The notes: generated by a model not told the origin, from the letters alone. DNA of 64,000 bases from Rhodobiaceae bacterium (GCA_003330885.1 CP030277.1:2840001-2904000), one strand, 5' to 3'. Positions 8,040 to 19,494 are shown, counted from the stretch's first letter. Made by a program: numbers and translations.

Positions 8040-9226
8040 TGGCAAGCAGTTCGACTGCAAGCACTGAAAAACGGCGACTATTGCCCAGCATGCATGCGAG
8101 CCGTATCAGCCCCCTGGCTGTCGGCGCGTTCGTAGTCGCTCTGTCCTACGGTGCCGTCATCCTTTGGCTCTGGGCAACGGGCAATCCAAGCTACATTGGC
8201 CCACAGCAAATCTTAGAGCTGAGCGCTGAACCAGCCATCCCAGCACCCGATCTCCTGAGATCCGGGACAGCTGATGACCCAATCGCCCCGGAGCCTCTGG
8301 AAGACACCAGCGTCTCACTGCCGCCCCCCCTATCCTTAGAGCCCGCAGATCCAGCGTCTACACCTTCGCAGCCTGAAGAAACACCGCGTCCGACAAATCA
8401 GCCGGTCGCTGCTGTCACAGCACTGCCGGCAGCGCCCCTACCCGGCCTGATCGCCAATGGACCACATGGGCCCTTGCCTGTGATTGGGTCCGCCGGACAG
8501 CGGGCATCCACTGCCTACGCACGCCCCTCGGGCCTCACAGCAGCAAATGTGCGCCTGCCCCGTGTTGCGCTGGTTGTTGGGGGATTGGGCATCTCCGAGA
8601 CAGCAACGCGAAATGCCATCGAAAAACTACCGCCAGAGATCACCCTCTCCTTCGCGCCTTATGGGCGCAATCTCCAGAGCTGGATCGACCAGGCCCGCGC
8701 CGCAGGCCATGAAGTCCTTCTGGAATTGCCCATGGAGCCTTACGACTATCCAGCCAACGATCCAGGGCCTTATACCTTGCTCACGTCGCTCAGCGCCGGG
8801 GACAATCTGGATCGCCTGTCCTGGCTGATGAGCCGCTTTACCGGCTATGTCGGGGTGACATCCTATCAGGGTGCGAAATTCACCTCAGACAAAGCCGCCA
8901 TGGAACCCATTCTCGAAGCGCTTGAAAGCCGGGGCGTCATGTATGTCGACCCCGGGACCAGTCGCAGAAGCACAGCACCAGAACTTGCGCAAGAGCTGGG
9001 CCTGCCCTGGACCAAAGGCAACCGCTCTGTGGACCCCACCCGAACGCCACGTGCGATTGACGAAGCGCTCATTGCTCTGCAACAGCAGGCAGGTCAGAAC
9101 GGTGTTGTCGTGGGTCTCGGCACCGCCTTCCCAGTGACCATTGAACGCATCCAAAAATGGACAGAAAACCTTGGGCAAGACGACATTGTTCTGATACCCG
9201 TGAGCGCAACAGCCATAGACGGCTGA
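8039..9226 (+). CDS. Divergent polysaccharide deacetylase family protein (YibQ-like)
   Basis: The 395 residues comprise a cytosolic N-terminus, one membrane anchor (about 27-47), a Pro/Ala-rich linker (60-165) and a divergent polysaccharide deacetylase domain (about 172-390). Family landmarks are ITLSFAPYGRNLQSW, GHEVLLELPMEPYDYP and GLPWTKGNRSVD. The residues expected of an active enzyme are absent: the paired Asp of IDDxG are Gly181-Gly182 (VVGGLG), the NHMGS segment reads SYQGA (275-279), and GHPRP reads GLGTAFP. E. coli yibQ sits after gpmM and envC, so this is the same operon logic with ctpA and an acetyltransferase added. It probably acts in the periplasm as a binding or scaffold protein. 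Confidence 0.85.
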   Translation: MASSSTASTEKRRLLPSMHASRISPLAVGAFVVALSYGAVILWLWATGNPSYIGPQQILELSAEPAIPAPDLLRSGTADDPIAPEPLEDTSVSLPPPLSLEPADPASTPSQPEETPRPTNQPVAAVTALPAAPLPGLIANGPHGPLPVIGSAGQRASTAYARPSGLTAANVRLPRVALVVGGLGISETATRNAIEKLPPEITLSFAPYGRNLQSWIDQARAAGHEVLLELPMEPYDYPANDPGPYTLLTSLSAGDNLDRLSWLMSRFTGYVGVTSYQGAKFTSDKAAMEPILEALESRGVMYVDPGTSRRSTAPELAQELGLPWTKGNRSVDPTRTPRAIDEALIALQQQAGQNGVVVGLGTAFPVTIERIQKWTENLGQDDIVLIPVSATAIDG

Positions 9227-9271
9227 AGCATTTCCAGCTGAAGTTGAAGCACTTCAGCGTCCGGAAATGCG
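9226..9271. repeat. REP-like two-step palindrome
   Basis: GCATTTCC (9228-9235) pairs with GGAAATGC (9263-9270), and inside it GCTGAAGT (9237-9244) pairs with ACTTCAGC (9251-9258). The layout of AGCATTTCC, an inner stem and GGAAATGCG resembles repeated palindromes common in intergenic DNA of Hyphomicrobiales. It lies in the 84-bp gap between the YibQ-like gene and rppH, with no T-run, so it is not a standard terminator. Only one copy was found in this window. Confidence 0.65.
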
Positions 9272-9310
9272 ATAGACAAAGTCCAACACACCTACGTTTC
9301 TGAGAAGTCC

Positions 9311-9817
9311 ATGTCCGATAAATCAACCGAACTGCCTTATCGCCGCTGTGTCGGCATCATGCTCATCAATTCGGAAGGAAAGGTCTGGATCGGTGATCGG
9401 ATCGGATATTCCGACGACAGCCATGACACTGCCTGGCAGATGCCCCAGGGCGGCATTGACAAGGGTGAGGAGCCAGCGACAGCAGCATTGCGCGAACTCG
9501 CGGAAGAGGCCGGAACCGACCAGGCAGAGATTGTTCAGGAATCTGAGCATTGGTACAATTACGATCTGCCCAAAGAGATTGTCGGCAAGGCGCTCAAGGG
9601 AAAGTATCGCGGGCAAACACAACGCTGGTTTCTGCTGCGCTTCACGGGCACGGATGGCGATATCGACATCACAGCAGATGACCACCAGGAATTCTCAGCC
9701 TGGAGATGGGCAGACATGGATGAGCTTGCCGATCTGATCGTCCCTTTCAAAAGAGACGTCTACACTCAGGTGGTCAATGAGTTTCAAGATACGGTCAAGA
9801 CACTCGCGGGTAAATAA
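9311..9817 (+). CDS. rppH: RNA pyrophosphohydrolase (Nudix)
   Basis: The 168-residue Nudix enzyme removes pyrophosphate from the 5' triphosphate end of mRNA and so starts RNase E-dependent decay. It has the RppH start YRRCVGIMLINSEGKVWIG, the phrase WQMPQGGIDKGE, the Nudix helix with RELAEEAGT, and WFLLRF. Length and motifs are typical of alphaproteobacterial RppH. Its last 23 bp overlap the end of the convergent membrane-protein gene at 9795. Confidence 0.94.
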   Translation: MSDKSTELPYRRCVGIMLINSEGKVWIGDRIGYSDDSHDTAWQMPQGGIDKGEEPATAALRELAEEAGTDQAEIVQESEHWYNYDLPKEIVGKALKGKYRGQTQRWFLLRFTGTDGDIDITADDHQEFSAWRWADMDELADLIVPFKRDVYTQVVNEFQDTVKTLAGK

Positions 9818-10235
9818 ATTCCGTCTCACCGAGCACGAAGTACCGAACAAGCTCCACAACATCAATCGGGACTGAAATCGCTGTCGTTACCAGCCACAAC
9901 GCAAGGTAGACACCGGCTACAGTTTTCCATGAAATTTCACGCCACCGGCTCAGAACATATATCAGTGCTGGCGCCCAAAAGAGAACGTGCCCCAACGCCA
10001 AGAGGCGAACCGGACCAAATGTTGCTGCAATTGGATAGCCCACCACATAGTTGGCGAACGCAGCGGCAGCGACAACTTGCAGCAATCGGTTGTGACGATT
10101 GAAAATCAGAATGACAAAGGAAGCAAATTGCAGTGCGGTCATCCAGTTCAGCCACGCCTGAAGGTAAGGTGGAAACGCAGCTGAGTGCGATTGCATCTCC
10201 TCAAGCGAGTATTGGAACCAGACGATTTCGTCCAT
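9795..10235 (-). CDS. Small membrane protein of unknown function
   Basis: This is a 146-residue hydrophobic protein with about four predicted membrane helices, including segments around LQFASFVILIF, LLALGHVLFWAPALIYVL and VYLALWLVTTAISVPIDVV. I do not recognise a family. The ATG at 10235 is preceded by GGGAAGCTCAC, a plausible ribosome site. The 3' end overlaps rppH by 23 bp, so the two transcripts would be antisense there. The hydrophobic pattern and ribosome site favour a real gene. Confidence 0.68.
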   Translation of the reverse strand: MDEIVWFQYSLEEMQSHSAAFPPYLQAWLNWMTALQFASFVILIFNRHNRLLQVVAAAAFANYVVGYPIAATFGPVRLLALGHVLFWAPALIYVLSRWREISWKTVAGVYLALWLVTTAISVPIDVVELVRYFVLGETEFIYPRVS

Positions 10236-10321
10236 GTGAGCTTCCCATAGGAAGGTTTAGGCTACCCTGATACAGAAGCTTCCTAGGGAACCATTCGTCA
10301 CGCAGTGTTAAGCCAATTGAC

Positions 10322-11143
10322 TTAGGCCGCGAGCGCTTGCGCTTTGCGCGTCCGGCGCTGCCAGACTTTCCATACAATCGGTTCCAGCATCCGCATAAAA
10401 CGGCCATGCGGCGCAATCCCAACCGCTTTTGCAATCATAGAGAGAAGCCGGTTGGTATGTGTTCTCTTATAGAGAACCAACGCCCGCGCCTCATAAGCGG
10501 CCGCATATTTCTCACGGCTGTAAGCGGCCCCATCGCCAGGTTTTGTATTTGCGGCAAAATAGGCAGACGCCAGCTCATCATCATCCGCCTCATTAACCCG
10601 CAACAGCGCGACCTTTGCCTTCTCGAACAAAGAAGGTTGTTCGTCAATTTCATTGAGCGTGTCGTAGAAGAGCTTGTAGTGGCGAAACTCATCGGCCGCA
10701 ATCCGCTGCGCAACCTGGCGTAGAACTGGTTCGTCGGTCGCTTCCTTGATCGCCGTATAGAAGGAAGACGTCCCACTCTCCACAACACAGCGCGCAACCA
10801 TCTCGCCCGCGCGAGATCCGCGTACACTTTCCGTTGCATCTGTCGGGATCTGATAGATTTCCTGGAAGCGCTTGAAAGCAATCTCAAAGGAGAAGCCCGG
10901 ATCTGCTAGCTCTGCCCACTTGGCTAGCGCCGCCCCGTGCTGCTCTTCTTCACGTCCCCATTGATGAATGGTTTCCTGCACCGCTGGCAGGTCAGAGAAA
11001 ACATTGACGAGATAGGTGACATAGTCGCCCGCATTATACTCAACCATGGCGGCTGCCTTCACGGCAGCCAATAAGTCGGGATCGACCTTCGCGGCATCAA
11101 ATTGATCCCACGCAATGTCATCCAAGGTCCAATGCTCGTCCAT
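10322..11143 (-). CDS. Ferritin-like di-iron domain protein
   Basis: The protein has about 273 residues and is mostly helical. Two ExxH pairs with partner acids fit a ferritin-like di-iron four-helix bundle: EEEQHG near residues 65-70, and DEFRHYKLF further on. The motifs suit a di-iron or rubrerythrin-like protein, but substrate and reaction cannot be assigned. ATG 11143 is preferred to the TTG two codons earlier. The C-terminus is basic. It is transcribed after the atp operon terminator, so it likely has its own promoter in 11144-11233. Confidence 0.75.
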   Translation of the reverse strand: MDEHWTLDDIAWDQFDAAKVDPDLLAAVKAAAMVEYNAGDYVTYLVNVFSDLPAVQETIHQWGREEEQHGAALAKWAELADPGFSFEIAFKRFQEIYQIPTDATESVRGSRAGEMVARCVVESGTSSFYTAIKEATDEPVLRQVAQRIAADEFRHYKLFYDTLNEIDEQPSLFEKAKVALLRVNEADDDELASAYFAANTKPGDGAAYSREKYAAAYEARALVLYKRTHTNRLLSMIAKAVGIAPHGRFMRMLEPIVWKVWQRRTRKAQALAA

Positions 11144-11233
11144 GTTCAATCCAATCGCTCAAAAGCTCTCGCAGGCCCGAACGGTCATTATAGACCGATC
11201 TGTCAAAAGCGCGAATGCGGCGAACCAACCCAC

Positions 11234-11262
11234 AAAAAAGGCGGCACCCGAGAGTACCGCCT
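11234..11262 (-). terminator. Rho-independent terminator of the atp operon
   Basis: On the minus strand AGGCGG (from 11262) pairs with CCGCCT (to 11239), extended by an inner pair past one mismatch, and is followed at once by a run of six T. It starts 25 bp after the atpC stop and fits as the end of the F1 transcript. Confidence 0.85.
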
Positions 11263-11286
11263 CAAACTCTGTAAGGTTCGTCTGGG

Positions 11287-11685
11287 TTAAACCGCAGCGC
11301 GAAGCTCCTGAAGCTGATCGAGATGAGCTTGAGCCTTTGCCTTCGCTTCATCGCTCGACGCATCCTGCACATCTTCACCAGCATCTTTGATCCGCTGATC
11401 AAGAGCGGCAGCGTCGAGCTCAGACAGAGGCACAGCCTCTTCAGCCAGTACGGTGAGGCCCGCAGGCGTCACTTCCGCAAAACCGCCACGCACGAAAATG
11501 CGCATGTCATTGCCATCTGTGCCACTGACATCCAGCACACCCACACGGAGTGTCGACATGACAGGTGCATGGCCCGCCAGCACGCCAAAGTCGCCTTCGG
11601 CACCTGGCACAATGACCATCTCTGCTTCCGTCGACATCAAAAGACGCTCAGGCGCTACGAGATCAAATTTCAGCTTTTCAGCCAT
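11287..11685 (-). CDS. atpC: ATP synthase F1 subunit epsilon
   Basis: The 132-residue central-stalk subunit couples rotation to the catalytic head and can inhibit ATP hydrolysis. The N-terminal beta-sandwich shows LVAPERLLMSTEAEMVIVPG, FGVLAGHAPVMSTLRVG and FVRGGFAEVTPAGLTVLAEEA; the C-terminal part is the helical hairpin. Last gene of the operon, followed by a clear terminator. Confidence 0.96.
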   Translation of the reverse strand: MAEKLKFDLVAPERLLMSTEAEMVIVPGAEGDFGVLAGHAPVMSTLRVGVLDVSGTDGNDMRIFVRGGFAEVTPAGLTVLAEEAVPLSELDAAALDQRIKDAGEDVQDASSDEAKAKAQAHLDQLQELRAAV

Positions 11686-11713
11686 GAGGCAAACCTCTGT
11701 TCAAGCTCTGAAG

Positions 11714-13162
<1,449 letters not shown>

Positions 13163-13193
13163 TCAACAAGAGGCTAGCGTCCAACAAAATATC

Positions 13194-14087
13194 TTAGAGC
13201 GCTTCAGCGCCCGAAATAATCTCAATCAATTCTTTCGTAATCTGAGCCTGGCGGGAGCGGTTATAGGTGATCGTCAGCTTGTCGATCATTTCACCCGCAT
13301 TCCGTGTCGCATTGTCCATCGCAGACATACGCGCGCCTTGCTCAGACGCAGAATTCTCTAGAAGACCCCGGAAGATCTGCACCGCAATGTTTCGCGGCAG
13401 CAATTCTTTCAGAATGTCTGTTTCCTCTGGCTCGTACTCGTAAGCCGCACCACCCAGATCGACACTCTCATCTTCAGCGCCTTCGATAGCTTCGATCCGC
13501 GCAGGGATCAGCTGCAAAGCCGTTGGGATCTGTGTCACAACGCTCTCAAACTCAGAGTAGAAGAGCGTACAGACGTCAAACTCACCCGCTTCAAAGAGCG
13601 AGAGAACTTGGGAAGCAATGCCGTCTGCATTTGCAAACGCAACCTGCTTCACCTCTGAGAGGTCAACAAAATCAATAAACAGATCGCTATAGAGGCGCTT
13701 CAGCTGGTCACGGCCCTTTTTGCCGACTGGCAAAAGCTTGACGGTTTTGCCCTGACCTTGAAGGCGAATGATCTCTTCGCGCGCCAGACGCACGATCGAT
13801 GAGTTGAAACCACCGCAGAGACCACGCTCGGACGTCGCAACAATCAACAGATGCGTATCGTCTTTGCCCGTGCCCACCATCAATTCAGGGGCACCATCAC
13901 GGCCTTCCATGCCCGCAGACAGGTTCGCCAACACACCGCTCATCCGAGCAGCATAAGGACGGGCTGCTTCAGCAGCTTCCTGTGCCCGGCGCAGTTTCGC
14001 TGCCGCCACCATCTGCATGGCACGCGTAATCTTCTGCGTGTTTTTCACGCTGGAGATCCGGTTTCTTAGTTCCTTAAGGCTGGCCAT
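13194..14087 (-). CDS. atpG: ATP synthase F1 subunit gamma
   Basis: The 297-residue rotor shaft has long N- and C-terminal helices forming the coiled coil ([21 protein letters not shown] and [16 protein letters not shown], with FNRSRQ-type residues following), and GLCGGFN in the Rossmann-like middle part. The length is typical of alphaproteobacteria. Genes on both sides complete the F1 order atpH-atpA-atpG-atpD-atpC. Confidence 0.97.
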   Translation of the reverse strand: MASLKELRNRISSVKNTQKITRAMQMVAAAKLRRAQEAAEAARPYAARMSGVLANLSAGMEGRDGAPELMVGTGKDDTHLLIVATSERGLCGGFNSSIVRLAREEIIRLQGQGKTVKLLPVGKKGRDQLKRLYSDLFIDFVDLSEVKQVAFANADGIASQVLSLFEAGEFDVCTLFYSEFESVVTQIPTALQLIPARIEAIEGAEDESVDLGGAAYEYEPEETDILKELLPRNIAVQIFRGLLENSASEQGARMSAMDNATRNAGEMIDKLTITYNRSRQAQITKELIEIISGAEAL

Positions 14088-14120
14088 ATCGCCATCAGTC
14101 CTGTTTGGTCAGAAGAAGGC

Positions 14121-15650
14121 TTATGCAAACGCCTTGGTGAAACTCTCGACAACCTCTTTGAGGCTCGCTTCCGTCGCATCAGAAAGCGCAAGCTCCTGAC
14201 GGATGGTATCAAGAAGGTCAGCATTCTTGTCGCGCACGGTGCGAAGAAGCTCTTCTTCGTAGCGTCCAACGTCTGCCGTTGGAATGCCATCAAGATGGCC
14301 GTTCACGCCGGCATAGATCACAACAACCTGCTCTTCGACTTTAAGGGGAGAGAACTGACCCTGCTTCAGAAGCTCGGTCAGGCGCTCACCGCGATTGAGA
14401 AGACGCTGCGTTGTCACATCAAGGTCAGAACCAAACTGCGCAAACGCCGCCATTTCGCGATACTGCGCAAGCTCACCCTTAATCTTACCGGCAACCTGCT
14501 TCATCGCTTTTACCTGAGCAGATGAACCAACACGGCTCACAGACAGACCCACATTCACCGCAGGACGAATGCCCTGATAGAAGAGATCTGTTTCAAGGAA
14601 GATCTGACCGTCAGTGATCGAAATCACGTTAGTCGGAATGTAGGCAGACACGTCGTTCGCCTGGGTTTCAATGATCGGCAGTGCCGTCAGAGAGCCAGAG
14701 CCATTGTCTTCGTTGAGCTTCGCAGCCCGTTCGAGAAGACGTGAGTGAAGGTAGAAAACGTCCCCAGGATACGCTTCACGCCCAGGAGGACGACGAAGAA
14801 GAAGAGACATCTGACGATAAGCAACAGCCTGCTTGGACAGGTCATCATAAACCGCCAGAGCATGCATGCCATTGTCACGGAAATATTCGCCGATCGCACA
14901 GCCAGCAAATGGTGCCAGGAACTGAAGCGGTGCAGGCTCAGACGCCGTCGCCGCAACAACCACTGAATATTCAAGAGCGCCGTTTTCTTCCAGCGTCTTC
15001 ACGATCTGCGCAACCGTTGAGCGCTTCTGACCCACAGCGATGTAAACACAGTAGAGCTTCTTGCTCTCATCATCACCCGCGTTGAGCGGCTTCTGGTTGA
15101 GCATGGCGTCAATCGCCACAGCTGTCTTACCGGTTTGACGGTCACCAATGATCAGCTCACGCTGGCCACGACCAATCGGGATCAAAGCATCAATAGCTTT
15201 AAGGCCTGTCTGCATGGGCTCATGCACAGACTTACGCGGGATGATGCCCGGTGCCTTCACGTCCACACGACGACGTTCTGTCGCCTCAATGGGACCCTTG
15301 CCGTCAATCGGATTGCCGAGCGGATCAACCACACGACCCAAGAGACCCTTGCCGACCGGCACGTCCACGATGGCGCCAGTCCGCTTAACGGTGTCGCCTT
15401 CCTTAATGTCACGGTCAGAACCGAAAATCACGGCACCGACATTGTCGCTTTCCAGGTTCAGCGCCATGCCCCGAATTCCACCTGGGAATTCGACCATCTC
15501 ACCAGCCTGCACGTTATCGAGACCGTAAATACGGGCGATACCGTCACCAACGGACAGAACCTGTCCGATTTCCGAGACCTCAGCTTCGTCACCGAAACCT
15601 TTGATCTGTTCCTTAAGGATTGCAGAAATTTCCGCGGCCTGAATGTCCAT
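14121..15650 (-). CDS. atpA: ATP synthase F1 subunit alpha
   Basis: This 509-residue non-catalytic nucleotide-binding subunit of the F1 head has Walker [10 protein letters not shown], the family start [18 protein letters not shown], and the [18 protein letters not shown] signature. The ATG shares 1 bp with the atpH stop, which points to translational coupling between delta and alpha. Confidence 0.98.
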   Translation of the reverse strand: MDIQAAEISAILKEQIKGFGDEAEVSEIGQVLSVGDGIARIYGLDNVQAGEMVEFPGGIRGMALNLESDNVGAVIFGSDRDIKEGDTVKRTGAIVDVPVGKGLLGRVVDPLGNPIDGKGPIEATERRRVDVKAPGIIPRKSVHEPMQTGLKAIDALIPIGRGQRELIIGDRQTGKTAVAIDAMLNQKPLNAGDDESKKLYCVYIAVGQKRSTVAQIVKTLEENGALEYSVVVAATASEPAPLQFLAPFAGCAIGEYFRDNGMHALAVYDDLSKQAVAYRQMSLLLRRPPGREAYPGDVFYLHSRLLERAAKLNEDNGSGSLTALPIIETQANDVSAYIPTNVISITDGQIFLETDLFYQGIRPAVNVGLSVSRVGSSAQVKAMKQVAGKIKGELAQYREMAAFAQFGSDLDVTTQRLLNRGERLTELLKQGQFSPLKVEEQVVVIYAGVNGHLDGIPTADVGRYEEELLRTVRDKNADLLDTIRQELALSDATEASLKEVVESFTKAFA

Positions 15651-16210
15651 CAGCCAGCCTCTTTCATCGCAAATTTGAGGTTATTGAGTTTGGTGCGGAG
15701 TGAGGAGTCGATCATTCGACTTCCCACTTTGACAACGAGACCGCCAAGCAGCTCCTTGTCCACCCGTGTTTCGATTTGTACGTCACGACCCATAGCGGCA
15801 TTGAGCGCTTGTTTGAGCGCCGCAACCTGAGGATCGCCCAGCGGGTAAGCGCTGGTGACGTCAGCAGAAATTTCACCGCGCGACTGAGCCAGAAGCTGGC
15901 CATACGCACGGATCATATCCTGAAGTGCAAAAATTCGGCGGTTGGCAATCACCACGCCGACAAAATTCTGGGTCAATGTCTGAACGCCGGCCTTCGTCAG
16001 GATCGCTGACATGGCGGCGGCCTGATCGTCGGTGGAGAAGACAGGGCTTCTCACAAGCCGTTTCAGGTCGTCAGACGTATCGATCAGACCGCTCAGACCC
16101 GTGAGGTCTGCCGCGACCGTATCAAGGGCGCCTGCCTGGTCTGCCAGCTCAAAGAGAGCTGTTGCATAGCGACCGGCAACGCCGGAAGCGAGTGGTTTAT
16201 CAGCTGACAC
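15650..16210 (-). CDS. atpH: ATP synthase F1 subunit delta
   Basis: The 186-residue peripheral-stalk cap links F1 to F0. Family landmarks are [15 protein letters not shown] at the N-terminus and [22 protein letters not shown] at the end. The frame is open back to 16480, but homologues start at this point, so GTG 16210 is chosen even though the ribosome site is weak. The upstream 274 bp hold the operon promoter region and a strong hairpin. F0 genes are not in the window, the split arrangement usual in alphaproteobacteria. Confidence 0.9.
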   Translation of the reverse strand: MSADKPLASGVAGRYATALFELADQAGALDTVAADLTGLSGLIDTSDDLKRLVRSPVFSTDDQAAAMSAILTKAGVQTLTQNFVGVVIANRRIFALQDMIRAYGQLLAQSRGEISADVTSAYPLGDPQVAALKQALNAAMGRDVQIETRVDKELLGGLVVKVGSRMIDSSLRTKLNNLKFAMKEAG

Positions 16211-16253
16211 GTGTGTGCTCGCAACGCTTGGTCTAGGACGGTTACCTGAGATT

Positions 16254-16268
16254 CCCGGGTGACCCGGG
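16254..16268. promoter_or_regulatory. GC-rich hairpin in the atp leader
   Basis: CCCGGG-TGA-CCCGGG forms a perfect 6-bp stem with a 3-nt loop, 44 bp upstream of the atpH GTG. No T-run follows. It may shape the leader of the F1 transcript or be a protein site; function is unknown. Confidence 0.4.
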
Positions 16269-16484
16269 CAAACAGGATAACCTCCTGAAAACATTGATGT
16301 TATGGCAAACGGAAAACAGCCAACAAAGTGACCGCCCCCGAAACCGGGCGTGTGGTAACACGCAGGCATAGCAGGTGCAATGCCCAAGCCCAGAAAATCG
16401 CGCAGGTGCGGCAATTCGGCGTCATTTTTGTCGCACTTTCCCCGTAGACGGACCATTGGCTGCGAGTCCGCCAGAACCAATCAA

Positions 16485-18698
16485 TCAAAGGAAAGAATAG
16501 GGATCCACATCCACTGAGACTCGGACCGCATTGGGCACCTTTACCCGCGACAGCCAGTCCGCCACATAGTCCTGGATCGGCACGTTCCGGGTGCTTTTCA
16601 CCAGGAATCGGACCCGGTGGCGGCCGCGGAGGAGTGCGAGAGGCGCGGGAGCAGGGCCAAAGACGCTGATTCCCTCTTGGGAGGCATGCGACCGGGCGAG
16701 CTCACGGGAAACACCATGCACCTGTTGAGGATTGGGGCCTGAGACAACAATGCCTACGAGACGCCCATAGGGCGGATAGCCGGTACGCTCCCGCATGGAA
16801 GCCTCCCGCTCAAGGAATCGGTCCCGCTCTCCTTGTATAAGGGCCTGCATGACCGGGTGCTCGGGCATATAGGTCTGGAGATAAACCCGGCCCGGCCGAT
16901 CAGCGCGCCCAGCACGCCCTGCCACCTGATGAAGCAGCTGGAAAGTGCGCTCGCCTGCGCGCAGATCGCCATTCTCAAGCCCCAGATCCGCATCCACCAC
17001 GCCAACAACCGTCAACAACGGAAAGTTGTGCCCTTTCGCCACGATCTGGGTCCCCACAATCACATCAACTTCGTGATCCGTAATCTGCCGGATCGCTTCT
17101 GTATGCGCTGCAGGCCCGCGAAGACTGTCAGACGACAGGAGAGCCAACCGTGCCTCCGGGAATTTCTGAACCACTTCCTCAGCGATTCTCTCAACGCCTG
17201 GACCGCACGCAATAAGCGCATCCTCATCATTGCAGGAGGGACACGCACGCGGCACAGGCGCGGAGTAGCCACAATGGTGGCATGTCAGTTCCTTGCGAAA
17301 CCGGTGCTCCACGAGCCAAGAATCGCATTCAGGGCAGCCAATCCGATGCCCGCACGTCCGGCACAGCGTAAGCGGTGCATATCCCCGCCGGTTGAGGAAC
17401 AGCATGGATTGCTCACCCTTTGAGAGCGCTTCCGCTATCTCTCTTACAAGCGGAGGCGAAATCCACTCACCTTTTTCAGGCGGGTGCGCGCGCATATCAA
17501 TCGCCCCGACAGCGGGCATCACCGCAGGCCCATGCCGCTCAGGCAGAACCAGATGGTCATATTTGCCAGACCAGACATTCGCCATGGTTTCAAGGGACGG
17601 CGTGGCAGACGCCAGCACAACGGGGAAACCACCGAGCGATCCCCGCACCACACTCATATCCCGCGCATTGTAGGAAACGCCCTCTTCCTGCTTGAACGCA
17701 CTTTCATGCTCTTCATCCACCACGATGAGCCCCAAGTCCGGATAGGGAAGAAAAAGGGCAGAGCGCGCGCCCACCACAGCTTTTGCCGTTCCGTCCGCGA
17801 CAGCCCGCCAGACACGCTTTCGCTCTTTGGTGGAAAGATCTGAGTGCCATTCCGCCGGGCGACAACCAAACCGCGCCTCAAACCGCTGCAAAAACTGTCC
17901 CGTCAGCGCAATTTCCGGCAGCAGGATCAAGGCCTGCCGCCCTTTTGCCAAAGCCGCCGCAACCGCTTCAAAATAAACCTCGGTCTTGCCGGACCCAGTC
18001 ACGCCATCCAAGAGCTGCGCTGAAAACCCGCCTTGCTCAATACGCGTGGTCAGCTGGTCTGCTGCAAATTGTTGATCTTCAGACAGGTTCGCGCCCACGC
18101 GCGCCAAATCCGGCTCATCAAAGGGAGCATCAGCGGGAAGCTCCACCGCTTCAAATGTGCCTGCATCTATAAGACCGCGAACAACTGCCGGAGAGACACC
18201 CGCTTCGTCTGCAATCTCCCGCGTTGTCCGCGCGAAACCATCCTTCGCCAGCTCCAGAACTTTTTCCCTGCCAGGCGTCATACGCCCTGGCGGCGGCCCA
18301 CCAAGCCGATACACAGTCCGCACACCAGCAGGCTCCAAGGCGCCCGGCACCCGAACCGCCAAACGCAACACAGCACCTGGCGGGGACAAGGTGTAGACCG
18401 CAATCCAATCAACAAACTGTCGGAGCGCATGGGTCATGGGGGGCGCATCAAGTTTGTCGATAATTGATTTCAATCGATTGTGACCGACCTCTCCGCTGCC
18501 TTCACCCCAAACGACACCGAGCACTTCCCGTGGCCCCAAAGGCACAGTCACATAGTCACCTGTGCCAACATTGAGAGTGTCAGGCACCGAATAGTCATAA
18601 GGTCCCGGAATGCCGAGCGGCAACAGAACGGAGACAACCCGCTGCTTCTGGGGCGCTTCATCCTTAAAAAGATCGCTGTCTGAAAATTCGCTCGGCAT
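16485..18698 (-). CDS. priA: Primosomal replication restart helicase
   Basis: The 737-residue superfamily 2 DNA helicase reloads the replisome at stalled forks. It has an N-terminal 3'-end-binding domain, Walker A DGVTGSGKTEVYFEA, the DEEH box (VVDEEHESAF) and the zinc region with paired cysteines (CRTCGHRIGCPEC, then CHHC and CPSC) inserted in the helicase core, plus HQVAGRAGRADRPG as motif VI. It is complete. A 6-bp inverted repeat (18711-18726, ACCCTT/AAGGGT) lies 13 bp before the start. It is divergent from the transaldolase gene. Confidence 0.96.
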   Translation of the reverse strand: MPSEFSDSDLFKDEAPQKQRVVSVLLPLGIPGPYDYSVPDTLNVGTGDYVTVPLGPREVLGVVWGEGSGEVGHNRLKSIIDKLDAPPMTHALRQFVDWIAVYTLSPPGAVLRLAVRVPGALEPAGVRTVYRLGGPPPGRMTPGREKVLELAKDGFARTTREIADEAGVSPAVVRGLIDAGTFEAVELPADAPFDEPDLARVGANLSEDQQFAADQLTTRIEQGGFSAQLLDGVTGSGKTEVYFEAVAAALAKGRQALILLPEIALTGQFLQRFEARFGCRPAEWHSDLSTKERKRVWRAVADGTAKAVVGARSALFLPYPDLGLIVVDEEHESAFKQEEGVSYNARDMSVVRGSLGGFPVVLASATPSLETMANVWSGKYDHLVLPERHGPAVMPAVGAIDMRAHPPEKGEWISPPLVREIAEALSKGEQSMLFLNRRGYAPLTLCRTCGHRIGCPECDSWLVEHRFRKELTCHHCGYSAPVPRACPSCNDEDALIACGPGVERIAEEVVQKFPEARLALLSSDSLRGPAAHTEAIRQITDHEVDVIVGTQIVAKGHNFPLLTVVGVVDADLGLENGDLRAGERTFQLLHQVAGRAGRADRPGRVYLQTYMPEHPVMQALIQGERDRFLEREASMRERTGYPPYGRLVGIVVSGPNPQQVHGVSRELARSHASQEGISVFGPAPAPLALLRGRHRVRFLVKSTRNVPIQDYVADWLSRVKVPNAVRVSVDVDPYSFL

Positions 18699-18840
18699 GG
18701 CGCAACCTTAACCCTTCAACAAGGGTGCGCGCAGTAACTCTCTTTCTCTCCTTGGCAAATTCGTCAAGGCGATGGACAATGCGCCCCACACACAATGAAG
18801 TCCGACACTTGGGCAGCGCGACCAGAGGCCATAGCAAGAC

Positions 18841-19494
18841 ATGAAGTTTTTTATCGACACAGCAGACATTGATGAGATTCGCGACCTGAGTGATTCAGGC
18901 TTGCTCGATGGCGTTACGACCAACCCATCACTTGTCGCTAAAACAGGCCGCGACTTTTTCGAAGTTGTAAAAGAGATATGCGGAACGATCGATGGCCCGG
19001 TCAGCGCAGAAGTTACTGCCCTCGATGCAGACGGCATGATCAAGGAAGGCAAGACAGTTGCAAAACTCGCTGACAATGTTGTCGTCAAGCTTCCACTCAT
19101 TTGGGAAGGACTGAAAGCCTGTCGCGCACTGACCGCCGAGGGCATCAAGACAAATGTCACGCTCTGCTTCTCAGCAACCCAAGCCTTGCTCGCCGCCAAA
19201 GCAGGGGCAACCTATATCTCCCCCTTTGTCGGGCGTCTGGACGACATTCACATTGATGGCATGGAACTGATTGAGGATATTCGGGCGATCTACGATAATT
19301 ACGACGATCTCGATACCGAAATCCTGGTGGCTTCAATCCGCAATCCAAACCATGTAAAAGACGCAGCTCTAATTGGTGCAGATGTCGTGACGGTCCCCCC
19401 ATCGGTACTGCGAACACTCGTGGCGCACCCTCTAACAGACAAAGGTCTCGCGGCATTCCTCGCAGACTGGGAAAAAACCGGCCAGAAGATTTAA
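18841..19494 (+). CDS. fsa: Transaldolase / fructose-6-phosphate aldolase family
   Basis: The 217-residue TIM-barrel aldolase belongs to the short transaldolase family. [30 protein letters not shown] and the Schiff-base lysine at about residue 83 ([14 protein letters not shown]) are present, with [13 protein letters not shown] later. Family members interconvert sugar phosphates in the pentose phosphate pathway or cleave fructose 6-phosphate; sequence alone does not separate the two activities. Divergent from priA with 142 bp between, so both promoters lie in that gap. Confidence 0.9.
   Translation: MKFFIDTADIDEIRDLSDSGLLDGVTTNPSLVAKTGRDFFEVVKEICGTIDGPVSAEVTALDADGMIKEGKTVAKLADNVVVKLPLIWEGLKACRALTAEGIKTNVTLCFSATQALLAAKAGATYISPFVGRLDDIHIDGMELIEDIRAIYDNYDDLDTEILVASIRNPNHVKDAALIGADVVTVPPSVLRTLVAHPLTDKGLAAFLADWEKTGQKI

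Noticed and set aside
9795-9817. The overlap of the small membrane protein with rppH as a sign that the membrane protein is spurious.
   Set aside because: The protein has a consistent multi-helix pattern and a good ribosome site; short convergent overlaps are common.
15135-15830. A 231-residue plus-strand frame opposite atpA and atpH.
   Set aside because: It is the shadow of highly conserved genes and shows no domain or ribosome site.
16211-16480. N-terminal extension of AtpH by 90 codons.
   Set aside because: The added sequence is unlike AtpH, contains the leader hairpin, and homologues start at GTG 16210.
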